This document shows, piece by piece, positions 42,028 to 50,063 of a DNA stretch of 50,182 nucleotides. Each line of letters starts with the position of its first letter. Positions within the stretch are counted from its first letter, which is position 1. The position numbers were made by a program, and so were the translations under genes. The notes under the pieces were generated by a model that saw only the letters and a program-made list of their open reading frames with translations, did not search any database and was not told where the DNA came from. Origin of the DNA: Hymenobacter sp. (GTDB taxonomy: Bacteria > Bacteroidota > Bacteroidia > Cytophagales > Hymenobacteraceae); assembly GCA_028288445.1 (NCBI GenBank), contig JAQBNT010000267.1:1-50182 (forward strand). Direction: 5' to 3'.

Positions 42028-42591
42028 ATGACCGGGTCTGCTTACGATGCCCTACAGAATTTGTTGGCCGAAAGGCTCGGAGAGGCCAGCCCGGGCGTAA
42101 TTTTGTTTGCTTCCGGGACCGCGCACTACCGCCGCGGTCTTCGGCTGCCCCTTCAATCTATGCCATTGCCGTCCCGCGTTCAGGAAACGCTGTTCTTTCA
42201 AAATGCCGCCGGCAAGGTTTTTTACCAGCCCGCAGGTTTTGTGCGGCTGGTGTGGGCCCCCGAGCGGGCGGCGCTCGAAGCCATTCAGGCCTTCTACGAG
42301 CAAGTGCTGAGCCTGATGCTGAGCACGGCCACCCGTAAGATTCTCTCCGACCACGGCCAGCGCGCGCCTCTATCCGGCACGGCCCAGACGTGGCTCACGG
42401 GGCACTGGATTCCGCGGGCCATCAACCAGGCGCGGGCGCAGTATTGCGCCATCGTGGAAGGGGCCGACCCCATGCACCGGCTCTCTACGCAGTCGGTGGT
42501 GAGCGCGGCCCCGGCGGGCCTGGTTTTTCAGCGCTTCTCGACGATGGAGGAGGCTGAGGAATGGCTGCATGGGGCGGTTTTGAGTCGCTAA
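42028..42591 (+). CDS. Uncharacterised protein, divergent paralogue
   Basis: 187 aa if started at ATG 42028, or 143 aa if started at ATG 42160, which better matches its 140-aa paralogue on the other strand. The shared region runs from about LFFQNAAGKVFYQPAGFVRL to TMEEAEEWLHGAV. The extra N-terminus (VILFASGTAHYRRGLRLPL) is of unknown origin and could be untranslated. The pair probably arose by duplication with inversion. Bounded by dispersed repeat copy F downstream. Confidence 0.68.
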   Translation: MTGSAYDALQNLLAERLGEASPGVILFASGTAHYRRGLRLPLQSMPLPSRVQETLFFQNAAGKVFYQPAGFVRLVWAPERAALEAIQAFYEQVLSLMLSTATRKILSDHGQRAPLSGTAQTWLTGHWIPRAINQARAQYCAIVEGADPMHRLSTQSVVSAAPAGLVFQRFSTMEEAEEWLHGAVLSR

Positions 42592-42628
42592 AAACAACGT
42601 TGCCACGCAGCAATAGCTATTAAAAACG

Positions 42629-42716
42629 GTCATGCTGAGCGCAGTCGAAGCATCTCTGCCGAGGAAGTAATCAGTTACTCTCGCGGTAGAGATGCTTCGA
42701 CTGCGCTCAGCATGAC
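42629..42716. repeat. Palindromic dispersed element, copy F
   Basis: Starts GTCATGCTGAGCGCAGTCGA with AGCATCTCTGCCG and ends GACTGCGCTCAGCATGAC. Closest to copy C. Lies between the convergent paralogue gene and the AI-2E-type permease gene. Confidence 0.94.
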
Positions 42717-42741
42717 GTTCGGTTATAAGCGGAATCAGCAG

Positions 42742-43893
42742 CTAAGCCGCATCGGCTTCGGGCACGGACTGGCCCTTTTCGGCGGCCACGACGCTCTTTT
42801 TGGCGGGGTTGATTTTGCGGCCGCGCGGGGTTTCCTCGTCGCCCAGCACCATGCCCCAGGGCTTGAGCGACTCGATGCGGTCGAACACAATCTTCAAAAT
42901 CGCAATAACCGGCAGGGCCAGAAACATGCCCGCCACGCCGCCAATGGCATTGCCCACCAGCACGCCCACAATGGCCACCAGCGCATTTACCTGGATTTTG
43001 GATGCCACAATGCGCGGAATCAGGTAGTGGTTGTCGATGAACTGAATGAGCATGTAGGCCCCCAGCACCGCCAGGGCGTGGGTATAGCCGGGGTCGGCCA
43101 CGAAGGCCATGAGCATGGGCAGGGCAATGGCAATAAGCCCGCCGATGTAGGGAATGAAGTTGAGCAGCGCGCCCATCACGCCCAGCAGCAGGGCGTAGGG
43201 CACCCCGATGATGAGCAGCACCGTGACGTTGAGCGCGGCCACGATGCTGCCCTCAATCAGCAGGCCCACCATGTAGCTCTGGATGGCGGTTTTGCTTTCG
43301 CGCAATACCTCGCTCACGCCGGTATCGCGGCGGCGGCCTGAAAAGGCCTGCACCAGAAAATCGACCAGCCGCTTCTGGTACAGAAACAGCAGGAAGATGT
43401 AAACCGGTATCAGCGTGAACGATACGAGTAGGCCTGAGACAGCTGAGAGCGTGCCGCCCAGCAGGCCCTGGGCCTTGGTGCCGGCCTCGCTCATCCAGCC
43501 TTGCAGCTTCTGGTCGCTCAGGCCGAAGCGCCCTTGCAGCCACTCGTGTACCTGAGCGGCGGTTTCCGTGAATTTCTTTTTGAACATCGGCATCTGGTCC
43601 GACAGCTGGGCCGCCTCCATGCTGATGAAATAGACCACGCCCAGCACCGCCGCCACGCCCAGCACTACCGTGAGCAGAATGGCCAGTATTGGCGGCACCC
43701 GCTTGCGGATGAGCCACTGCTCCACGGGGTGCAGCATGATGGCGAAAATGGCCGCGAAAAACAGCGGGAAAATGATGTCGCTGGCAATGTGCAGCGTGAA
43801 CACCAGCAGCGCCAAGCCCAGCAGTATCAGCGGGGCTTTCACGTAGAGCGGAAACTGGAGTTCGCGGGGTTCGGAGTCGTAAGGGTCGGACAT
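42742..43893 (-). CDS. AI-2E family transporter (PerM/TqsA-like)
   Basis: 383 aa, eight hydrophobic segments: the N-terminal pair (LILLGLALLVFTLHIASDI and LFFAAIFAIMLHPVEQWLI), a helical extracytoplasmic region about residues 80-145, and then the C-terminal bundle with LLIIGVPYALLLGVMGALLN, FIPYIGGLIAIALPMLMAF and the conserved LVGNAIGGVAGMFLALPV end. The family was named for AI-2 export but includes Na+/H+ antiporters and other roles. Substrate not predictable. The C-terminal about 40 residues are polar. It starts at ATG 43893. Confidence 0.9.
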   Translation of the reverse strand: MSDPYDSEPRELQFPLYVKAPLILLGLALLVFTLHIASDIIFPLFFAAIFAIMLHPVEQWLIRKRVPPILAILLTVVLGVAAVLGVVYFISMEAAQLSDQMPMFKKKFTETAAQVHEWLQGRFGLSDQKLQGWMSEAGTKAQGLLGGTLSAVSGLLVSFTLIPVYIFLLFLYQKRLVDFLVQAFSGRRRDTGVSEVLRESKTAIQSYMVGLLIEGSIVAALNVTVLLIIGVPYALLLGVMGALLNFIPYIGGLIAIALPMLMAFVADPGYTHALAVLGAYMLIQFIDNHYLIPRIVASKIQVNALVAIVGVLVGNAIGGVAGMFLALPVIAILKIVFDRIESLKPWGMVLGDEETPRGRKINPAKKSVVAAEKGQSVPEADAA

Positions 43894-44060
43894 CGAAATT
43901 GCAAAAAAAAGGTCGGTTTGGGCGAAATGCCGGCCGGTGCGCCACCTTACGTGCCCCTGCCCGCCACGTTGCCGGGTTTCGGCGGGTGGCTGGAAATCCT
44001 CGGCCAGTGAATGGTAAGGGCCTTGAATGGCATAAGGTGGAATGTAGGCTTGTTCCTCCC

Positions 44061-44148
44061 GTCATGCAGAGTGCAGCGAAGCATTTTTACCGCAATAGTA
44101 AAATCGACTACTTTCTCGGTAAAGGTGCTTCGCTGCGCTCTGCATGAC
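44061..44148. repeat. Palindromic dispersed element, copy G
   Basis: Starts GTCATGCAGAGTGCAGCGAA, includes TACCGCAATAGTAAA, ends GCGCTCTGCATGAC. Nearest to copy E. It lies between the AI-2E-type permease start and the lactonase stop, so here it sits in a head-to-tail gap on one strand. Confidence 0.93.
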
Positions 44149-44176
44149 AGCCTTTTGGCTCACTGGCTGCATTACC

Positions 44177-45373
44177 CTACCGCCCAAAGTCCTCCGTCAC
44201 CTGCAAAAACATGGGCGAGGGCACCTCTGCGCTTTGTCCGGTGGGCGTGAGCAGGCCCGATTGCGGGTCGACGCGGTAGCTGACCACGTTGTTGGAGTTC
44301 TGGTTGGCCACCAGCAGCAGGCGGCCGCTGGGGTCGAGGGTGAAATTGCGGGGCGTTTTGCCCTGCGTGTCCACGTCCTGAATGGGCACCAGCGTACCAC
44401 TGCTGGTATCAATGGCAAATACCGCGATGCTGTTGTGGCCCCGGTTGGACGCGTAGAGAAACAGCCCGTTACGCGAAACATGGATGTCGGCGCAGGAATT
44501 CTCGCCCGTGTACCCGGCCGGCAGCGCCGACAGCGTCTGGAGCTCGCGGAAGCGCCCGGCGGCCACGTCGTATGCCAGCGCCGTAACGGTCGAATTCAGC
44601 TCGTTGATGAGGTAGGCGTGCTTGCCATCGGGATGAAAAACCAGGTGGCGCGGCCCCGCGCCGGGCTTAGCCACGAAAGCCGGCTCGGCCTCGCGGGTGA
44701 GTTGGCTTTTGGTGGGGTCGAGACGGTAGGCGTACACGCGGTCGGTGCCCAGGTTCACAGCGAAGGCAAACTTGTTGGTGGGGTCGGGGAGGAGGCAGTG
44801 GGCGTGCGAGGCGGTTTGGTTCTTGTGCGGGCCGCTGCCGGTGTGTTGGTCGGTGATGGGCGCGCCCAGCTGACCATCGGACGCCACGGGCAGCGCACTC
44901 ACGTTGCCGCCCACGTAGTTGGCTACCAGAGCCGTTTTGCCGGTATGGTCTAGGCTGACGTAGCAGGGCGAGGCCCCGTTGGAGGGCTGCTGGTTGAGCA
45001 GTTTCAAGTCGCCGGTGCGCGGGGCCACGGCAAAGGCGCTGACGCCGCCGCCCGGCGCACCCCGGAACGTCTGGGTTTCGCTCACGGCGTAGAGAAAATG
45101 GTGGTTGGCCGAGAGGGTGAGGTAGGTGGGACTGGCCCCGCCGTGCTGCGCGCTCACCCGGGTGAAAGCGCCGGTAGCGGCATCCACGCGATATAGGAAG
45201 ATGGTGTTTTCCTGCTCGTTGCCCACGTTGGTGCCCACGTACAGCCAGTAGTCTTTGGGGGTGGCAGTGCTGCTGCCGGCCGGCCGCGCACAGCCCGCCA
45301 ACAGCGTGATGGAAAGCAGACCCACCCCGCCCAGGAAACGAATCCGGCCGCGATATACAGGAAAACCAGTCAT
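44177..45373 (-). CDS. Lactonase-family (6-phosphogluconolactonase-type) lipoprotein
   Basis: 398 aa. Lipoprotein signal with lipobox LAGC (Cys about 28), so it is exported. The rest is a seven-bladed propeller of the Pgl/lactonase group: YWLYVGTNVGNEQENTIFLY, SPTYLTLSANHHFLYAVSE, GPRHLVFHPDGKHAYLINEL, CADIHVSRNGLFLYASNRGH and PRNFTLDPSGRLLLVANQNS. Family members hydrolyse sugar lactones. Its export makes a role in periplasmic sugar-acid metabolism more likely than the pentose phosphate pathway. ATG at 45373 fits the signal; the frame is open 21 codons upstream. Confidence 0.88.
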   Translation of the reverse strand: MTGFPVYRGRIRFLGGVGLLSITLLAGCARPAGSSTATPKDYWLYVGTNVGNEQENTIFLYRVDAATGAFTRVSAQHGGASPTYLTLSANHHFLYAVSETQTFRGAPGGGVSAFAVAPRTGDLKLLNQQPSNGASPCYVSLDHTGKTALVANYVGGNVSALPVASDGQLGAPITDQHTGSGPHKNQTASHAHCLLPDPTNKFAFAVNLGTDRVYAYRLDPTKSQLTREAEPAFVAKPGAGPRHLVFHPDGKHAYLINELNSTVTALAYDVAAGRFRELQTLSALPAGYTGENSCADIHVSRNGLFLYASNRGHNSIAVFAIDTSSGTLVPIQDVDTQGKTPRNFTLDPSGRLLLVANQNSNNVVSYRVDPQSGLLTPTGQSAEVPSPMFLQVTEDFGR

Positions 45374-45644
45374 AGGAAAGTCAAAAGAGAAGGTGCAAAA
45401 ATGCACAAAACCTGCCGCGCCCAGTGGCCCGACCACAAAAAACTTGCCTCAACAACGCAAACCGGCGAAGTATGGCCGGGCGTAATATGTCCTGTGCTAC
45501 GGCTCGCAGCCCAATGCTTCGGCCGTCACGCCTCATAAAACATTCACCTGACGCACCTTAATCTTGTAGAAAAAGCACCGCTGAACAAATTCCCGCCACC
45601 GCTTTTTGCCCGCTGCTTATCAGTTCGTTGCCCAGCACCCCGCC

Positions 45645-45959
45645 ATGCCTTTTTTCACGCGCCTCCCCACCGATACCAACCTGATTGAAGCCCACCAGTG
45701 GTTTCCGGGGCAGCAAGTGGCCGGCGTGGCCGACGAGGCTCCGGGCTTTGCGGGCAGCGACAGCCTGCTGCCCGTGCCGCCGCACGCCTACCTCACCAGC
45801 CGCAAGGGCCGCCTCACCGTGTTCGCGGGCGACTGGGTCATCACCGAGCCCACCGGCGACCAGCACGTTTGCCAGGACCGCCTGTTCCAGATGAGCTACA
45901 CACCGGCCGAAAATGAATTCGCCCCGCTGCCCGTTACCGTGCCCGGCGAGCAAGGCTGA
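45645..45959 (+). CDS. Small protein resembling a phage PGDW/E-type family
   Basis: 104 aa. NLIEAHQWFPGQQVAGV, then YLTSRKGRLTVFAGDWVITE and CQDRLFQMSYTP resemble a common phage and prophage family with AxQW, a TxEGxxxVxPGDWII core and CKPDIFxxTYEP at the end. The role of that family is unknown. Cytoplasmic. ATG at 45645 is used; the frame is open 13 codons upstream. No other phage-like gene is close, so it may be a domesticated stray gene. Confidence 0.68.
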   Translation: MPFFTRLPTDTNLIEAHQWFPGQQVAGVADEAPGFAGSDSLLPVPPHAYLTSRKGRLTVFAGDWVITEPTGDQHVCQDRLFQMSYTPAENEFAPLPVTVPGEQG

Positions 45960-45995
45960 CCGCGCCAAAACGGAAGCCGAAATGGCCACCACCCA

Positions 45996-46028
45996 TTGGT
46001 ACCGCCGTGCCCCGTCGCGCTACCTTTG
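45996..46028 (+). promoter_or_regulatory. Candidate promoter TTG-N22-TACCTTTG, nearly leaderless
   Basis: TTG at 45996-45998, a 22-bp spacer, then TACCTTTG at 46021-46028. The ATG follows 4 bp later at 46033, so a transcript started here would have almost no 5' leader. Confidence 0.5.
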
Positions 46029-46032
46029 CTGC

Positions 46033-46236
46033 ATGGAGTTTCAGAAAAAAAAGTACGCGTTTCGCGGCATGGATGGCTACGCCGGTTTCCGTAGCGGCCA
46101 GGAATACGAGCTGGAGTTGGGCCTGAGCCCCGCCGACGAGGAGCGCCCGGCCGAAATTGTCATCATCAACCCGGTTTCCCGCCAGTACATGTATTGCAGC
46201 AAGCAGGAGTTCGCGGTAAGGTGGGAGAAGCGGTAG
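46033..46236 (+). CDS. Small uncharacterised protein
   Basis: 67 aa, MEFQKKKYAFRGMDGYAGF, then SGQEYELELGLSPADEE, ending RQYMYCSKQEFAVRWEKR. Predicted as a small beta-sheet protein (Tudor or SH3-like pattern of short strands), but no family is recognised. Its start is supported by the strong TACCTTTG box just upstream. It ends 3 bp before a long inverted repeat. Confidence 0.65.
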   Translation: MEFQKKKYAFRGMDGYAGFRSGQEYELELGLSPADEERPAEIVIINPVSRQYMYCSKQEFAVRWEKR

Positions 46237-46239
46237 CAC

Positions 46240-46293
46240 TAGCTGTAAGGACGGTGGCGTACCCGGTAGGGCTTGCCCCCGTCCCTACAGCTA
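46240..46293. terminator. Inverted repeat, probable bidirectional terminator
   Basis: Arms TAGCTGTAAGGACGGTGGC (46240-46258) and the 19 nt at 46275-46293 pair at 17 of 19 positions, with a 16-nt loop. It lies between the convergent small-protein gene and helD. There is no T-tract. The GTAGGGACGGGGGCAAGCCC-like arm looks like a second type of dispersed palindrome, though no other copy is in the window. Confidence 0.5.
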
Positions 46294-46310
46294 CTGACAT
46301 CCAAACTGCT

Positions 46311-48359
46311 CTAGACTGACAAAAACGGGGCAACCTCACCCGAATAGGTGAGCGTGAGTTGGTGCATGGCCCGGGTGCATGCCACGTAGAGCATGCTTTT
46401 GTCAACCTCCGTTTTGTAAGTGCGGGCGGAGGCAAAGGGCACGATGACCGCATCGAATTCCAGCCCCTTCGCTAAGTGGGCCGTGGTGATGATAATGCCT
46501 TCCTTGAAAGTCGTGGACTCGTCGGTGAGTAAATAAATGCCGGGGGCTTCCAGCGCCTGATGCGCCTGTTCAGCCTGCCGCAGGGTTTTGCAGATGATGC
46601 CCAGCGAATGATTGCCGGAGCTTTGGAAGGTGCTGAGCATCTGGTTGATGGACTGCAATTCCTCATCCACATTGCCGAAACGGACCACCGCCGGCTCGGG
46701 CCCGTGCCGTTCCAGCGGGATGATGTTCGGATTCGGCGTGATGCGCTGCGCGAAGGCCGTAATCTCAACGGTGGAGCGGTAGCTGCGGAACAGCTTCACC
46801 ACCTCGGCCTGCGGGAAAACGCGCTCGATGGTTTCGGCCGAGGACGAGCTGTACGGGTTAACGGTCTGGCTGACATCGCCGAGAATGGTCTTGCGGCACA
46901 GAAACAGGCGCGACAGCACGGCGTATTGCACGGGCGTGTAGTCCTGCATCTCGTCCACCAGCAGGTGTTTCACGTGGTCGTAGGTGCTGATGCCTTCCAG
47001 GCGCAAACGCAGGTAAATCAGGGGGAATACGTCCGCGTATTCCAGCGGCCGGCTGTGGTCCAGCTTCAGCAGCTCGGGCTTGCCCAGCCAGCGGTAAAAA
47101 TCCCGGTACAGGTCCAGTACCTGGTGAAAGCGGAACATGCGCGGAATGGCCTCTCCAATCGTGGCTTTCTCGTGGTTGGTGAGCTTCCGCTTGGTGGCGT
47201 CGCGCACGTAGTTCCGCACCTCCTCGGCCACCAGCGCAAACCGTTTCAGGAGCGGCACCCGGTGGAAGGTCTTGAACTTCGCCAGCAGAAACGGCAGGGG
47301 CACAATGGTTTGGCCAACCCGCAGCTCCTTCACGGTGAAGTAGTTGTTTTCCACGTAAATAAGGTACTGGTTCAACTGGCTCAGGAATTCAAACGACGAC
47401 TTGAACCGGATGCGCTCGATGAACGCGGCATCGTGCGTATCCAGCAGCGCGGCTACCTGGTCGAAAAAGGTCTGGAACGAGTACTGGTGGTCGAGCAAAT
47501 CGGCGGCCAGCTCCTCCATGCCCAGCTCGGGAATATGCTCTTCGCCCAGTTCGGGCAGCACGTTCGAGATGTAGTCGGCGAAGACTTTATTGGGCGAAAT
47601 AATGAGCACGTCTTTGGCCCCGATGGTTTCGCGGTAGCGGTAGAGCAGGAACGCAATCCGGTGCAGAGCAATCGAAGTTTTGCCCGAGCCGGCCACCCCC
47701 TGAATGACCATCACCTGCGCCGTCTCGTTGCGAATCACCGCGTTCTGGTCGCGCTGAATGGTGGCCACGATGTTCTTCAGCTTGTCGTCGGAAGACTTGG
47801 CCAGCTCGCGCTGCAGCACGTCGTCGTGAATGTTGACGTCGTTTTCAATCATGAACTCCAGGCGGCCGTCCCGGATTTTGTACTGCCGCTTCAGCTCGAT
47901 ATTGCCCTGCACCACGCCGCCCGGGGTGGCGAAGAAGGCGTCGCCCAGCTCGAAATCGTAGAACATGGACGAGACTGGAGCCCGCCAATCGTAAATCAGG
48001 CTCTGGCGCTGTTGCTCGTCGATGAAGGAATAAATGCCGATGTACACCGGCAAGGTGGCCTTTCCCTGCGGCACAAAATCGATGCGGCCGAAGTACGGCG
48101 ACTGGCCCAGCTTGAGGAGCTTGCGTTTACGAGCTACGGCCGCATCGCCCGTAAACGCCATGCGGTTAATGGATTGGCCGGCGGCCACCATGTCGGCATC
48201 GTCCATGCCGGACTGGTGCTCGTGGATGTACTGCTTCTTCTCCCGGAGCTCATCGGAAAACTGCTTCACGGAGCCATCCACCCGCCGGATGGCCAGCGTC
48301 AGCTTCTCCTTGATTTCTTCCAGGTATTCTCTCTCTTCTCGTTCCGTTGCGTTTATCAC
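46311..48359 (-). CDS. helD: HelD-type UvrD/Rep-superfamily helicase
   Basis: 682 aa. N-terminal coiled coil (about residues 1-60), then a split superfamily 1 core. The early block RKLLKLGQSPYFGRIDF and SLIYDWRAPVSSMFYDFELG is typical of HelD proteins. Walker A VIQGVAGSGKTSIALHRIAF (about residues 219-238); a LVDEMQDYTPVQYAVLSRLF Walker B; EGIIITTAHLAKGLEFDAVI and YVACTRAMHQLTL at the end. HelD releases stalled RNA polymerase from DNA in Firmicutes and Actinobacteria. It is divergent from a beta-barrel gene; start at ATG 48359. Confidence 0.9.
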   Translation of the reverse strand: MINATEREEREYLEEIKEKLTLAIRRVDGSVKQFSDELREKKQYIHEHQSGMDDADMVAAGQSINRMAFTGDAAVARKRKLLKLGQSPYFGRIDFVPQGKATLPVYIGIYSFIDEQQRQSLIYDWRAPVSSMFYDFELGDAFFATPGGVVQGNIELKRQYKIRDGRLEFMIENDVNIHDDVLQRELAKSSDDKLKNIVATIQRDQNAVIRNETAQVMVIQGVAGSGKTSIALHRIAFLLYRYRETIGAKDVLIISPNKVFADYISNVLPELGEEHIPELGMEELAADLLDHQYSFQTFFDQVAALLDTHDAAFIERIRFKSSFEFLSQLNQYLIYVENNYFTVKELRVGQTIVPLPFLLAKFKTFHRVPLLKRFALVAEEVRNYVRDATKRKLTNHEKATIGEAIPRMFRFHQVLDLYRDFYRWLGKPELLKLDHSRPLEYADVFPLIYLRLRLEGISTYDHVKHLLVDEMQDYTPVQYAVLSRLFLCRKTILGDVSQTVNPYSSSSAETIERVFPQAEVVKLFRSYRSTVEITAFAQRITPNPNIIPLERHGPEPAVVRFGNVDEELQSINQMLSTFQSSGNHSLGIICKTLRQAEQAHQALEAPGIYLLTDESTTFKEGIIITTAHLAKGLEFDAVIVPFASARTYKTEVDKSMLYVACTRAMHQLTLTYSGEVAPFLSV

Positions 48360-48672
48360 TGGCAGTTCTTAGGGGATGGGCTTTAATGGGAGGGCAAATT
48401 TCGGTCAGTTGGAGCGGTTTTCGTGCTTTAGTGAATGAGGTGTTGTTCGGTGGCTGGGCGGGGCCGGCGAAAGGTGGGGCATATCAAGCTTTCCATTCCA
48501 CACTTTCTGAGTGCATAGAACAGCGGGTCGTTTTGCTGTCCGTAAACCGGTCCTTTATTGGAAGGCCCGTACTGCCGCTTCTTTTGCCCAAACAAGGCGG
48601 CCGCCGTATATTGGGGCATCTGTTACGCCGTGGGGTAACTGGACTGCTTTCCTAACTCCTTTCCGTTTAGCA
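48360..48672. other. Divergent intergenic region, 313 bp
   Basis: Between helD and the outer-membrane barrel gene. It holds a promoter candidate for the barrel gene (48584-48614) and a weak GAAATTTG box on the minus strand (48395-48402) for helD. Open frames here have no coding character. Confidence 0.5.
48584..48614 (+). promoter_or_regulatory. Candidate promoter TTG-N20-TATATTGG
   Basis: TTTTG with TTG at 48584-48586, a 20-bp spacer, then TATATTGG at 48607-48614, close to TAnnTTTG. It is 58 bp upstream of the ATG at 48673. Confidence 0.45.
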
Positions 48673-49320
48673 ATGAAGCGCTTAATAAACTACAGCTGGT
48701 TACTGGCGGGGGTATTGTGGCCCAAAACCATGCTGGCCCAAACGCACATCAGTTGGGGGCCGTGCCTTGGCGGCAACGCGGCGACGGTGCTTCAAGGCAC
48801 CCGGGTCTTCTACGATGCCGAGGTTCGTCCTGAATTTGTGGTGGGCCCGCAAGCTGGCCTCATGGCGGATATTCGTTGGGGGAAGCTTTCCTTCCAGCCG
48901 CATCTGCTCTACAGCCGAAAAGGGTACAAATACGAAACAGGCCAACCGGGCACGAGCGGGTATCAGCAGTACAATTTGCGGCTGAATTACCTGGAGGTGC
49001 CGTTAAATGCGGTCTACACGACCGGCGGGGACAAAGGCTTCCAGGTATTCGCGGGCCCGTACCTCGGTATTGGGATTAGTGGGTGGCAATGGTATACAAC
49101 GGATTGGGCCAACAAAGGAAATTTCCCGCTGGATTACGGAACGGACTTCCGGCGGCTGGATGCGGGGGTCAATGGAGGCGTGGGCTACCGAGTTGCCCAG
49201 TTGCAGGTGCAGGTCGGTTACGGGTTGGGCTTGACCAATCTGCGGCCAAGCAGCGGGGGCAGCGGGCTCCACAATCAGGTAATACAGCTTTCCGGGGCTT
49301 TTCTGTTCACAGCGAAATAA
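48673..49320 (+). CDS. Outer-membrane beta-barrel protein (PorT-like porin family)
   Basis: 215 aa. Signal peptide MKRLINYSWLLAGVLWPKT to LAQ (cut about residue 23). The mature protein has alternating-residue strands and closes with an aromatic C-terminal residue pattern (LSGAFLFTAK). GPQAGLMADIRWGKLSFQPH, LNYLEVPLNAVY, GFQVFAGPYLGIGISG and VGYGLGLTNL match the PorT/OMP_b-brl_2 family of 8-stranded barrels. No ligand is known. The frame is open 54 codons upstream; the signal peptide fixes ATG at 48673. Confidence 0.86.
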   Translation: MKRLINYSWLLAGVLWPKTMLAQTHISWGPCLGGNAATVLQGTRVFYDAEVRPEFVVGPQAGLMADIRWGKLSFQPHLLYSRKGYKYETGQPGTSGYQQYNLRLNYLEVPLNAVYTTGGDKGFQVFAGPYLGIGISGWQWYTTDWANKGNFPLDYGTDFRRLDAGVNGGVGYRVAQLQVQVGYGLGLTNLRPSSGGSGLHNQVIQLSGAFLFTAK

Positions 49321-49349
49321 TGTTCAGCTGCGAATGAGCACCTTTGGGA

Positions 49350-49935
49350 ATGAAAGTCGCCATCCACGCCCGCGTCTCCACCAAAGACAAGGGCCAGAGC
49401 ACCGAGAACCAGCTGCCCGACCTGCGCCGCTTCGCCGCCGCGCTCGGCTACTTCATCTATAAGGAGGGAGTACGTGGAGGAGGAATCTGCTGGCACCGGG
49501 GAGCGCTCGCAGTTCAAGGCGCCGTTTGCCGATGCCCATCGGCGGCGCTTCGACCTGGTGCTGTTCTGGAGCCTCGACCGCTTCAGCCGCGAGGGGGCAT
49601 TGCCGACGCTCCAGTACCTGAACCAGCTCGAACGCTGGGGCGTGGGCTACAAGTCGCTCACCGAGCAGTACCTCGACTCCCTCGGGCCGTTCGGCGACGT
49701 GATAGTCTCGATGCTGGCCACCATCGCCGCACAGGACCTGATTAAGATTTCGGAGAACACCAAGGCCGCACTGGCCAAGAAGCAGGCCGCCGGCATTAAG
49801 CTGGGGCCGCCGATGAAAAGTGCGGCGGTGGTAGAGCAGGCGCTGGCCTTGAAAGGGGAAGGCAAGTCGAACGGCTACATCGCCCGCACGCTGAGTATCT
49901 CCCCGAGCACGGTCGCCAAGTACGTTGCACCATAG
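49350..49935 (+). pseudogene. Serine recombinase (resolvase), frameshifted by a 4-bp duplication
   Basis: The start MKVAIHARVSTKDKGQ holds the catalytic Ser (Ser10 in RVST). Codons up to GYFIYKE are in one frame; the rest (VEEESAGTGERSQFK, FWSLDRFSREG, LTEQYLDSLGPFGD, and a C-terminal HTH NGYIARTLSISPSTVAKYV) is in another. At about 49461-49470, GGAGGGAG reads as a tandem GGAG duplication; removing one copy restores a single 193-aa frame with ...YKEYVEEESAG. Small resolvases of this type act at transposon or plasmid res sites. A CACCTTTG box ends 3 bp before the ATG. It could be a pseudogene, a phase-variable gene or a sequencing error. Confidence 0.85.
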
Positions 49936-49963
49936 TTCTCGTCTTCACACCCCGCCCACGAAA

Positions 49964-49987
49964 AAGCCCCAGCCGACGCTGGGGCTT
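49964..49987. terminator. Intrinsic terminator after the recombinase
   Basis: AAGCCCCAGC pairs with GCTGGGGCTT around a CGAC loop, flanked by A and T runs (AAAAA before, TTCTTT after). Confidence 0.9.
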
Positions 49988-50027
49988 CTTTGTGTACCTT
50001 AGTTGCCTTGATTTTACTCCACTCTAC

Positions 50028-50063
50028 ATGAAAGTATTTATAAGTTGGTCTGGTGAACGATGA
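50028..50063 (+). pseudogene. 5' remnant of a TIR-domain-like gene, interrupted by an IS
   Basis: ATG at 50028 opens MKVFISWSGER, then a TGA at 50061-50063 that belongs to the end of the IS. K(V/I)FISWSGxRS is a familiar N-terminus of bacterial TIR (Toll/interleukin-1 receptor) domain proteins, several of which are NADase effectors in phage defence. Only 11 codons remain here; the rest, if present, lies beyond the IS outside the window. The short length keeps the identification tentative. Confidence 0.45.

Noticed and set aside
46560..48386. Open frame (608 codons) on the plus strand opposite helD
   Set aside because: Antisense shadow of the HelD gene; no recognisable motif, and unusual His/Val/Gln composition.
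48347..48655. Small gene in the helD/barrel intergenic region
   Set aside because: No homology signal, overlaps helD's start and the likely promoter of the barrel gene.
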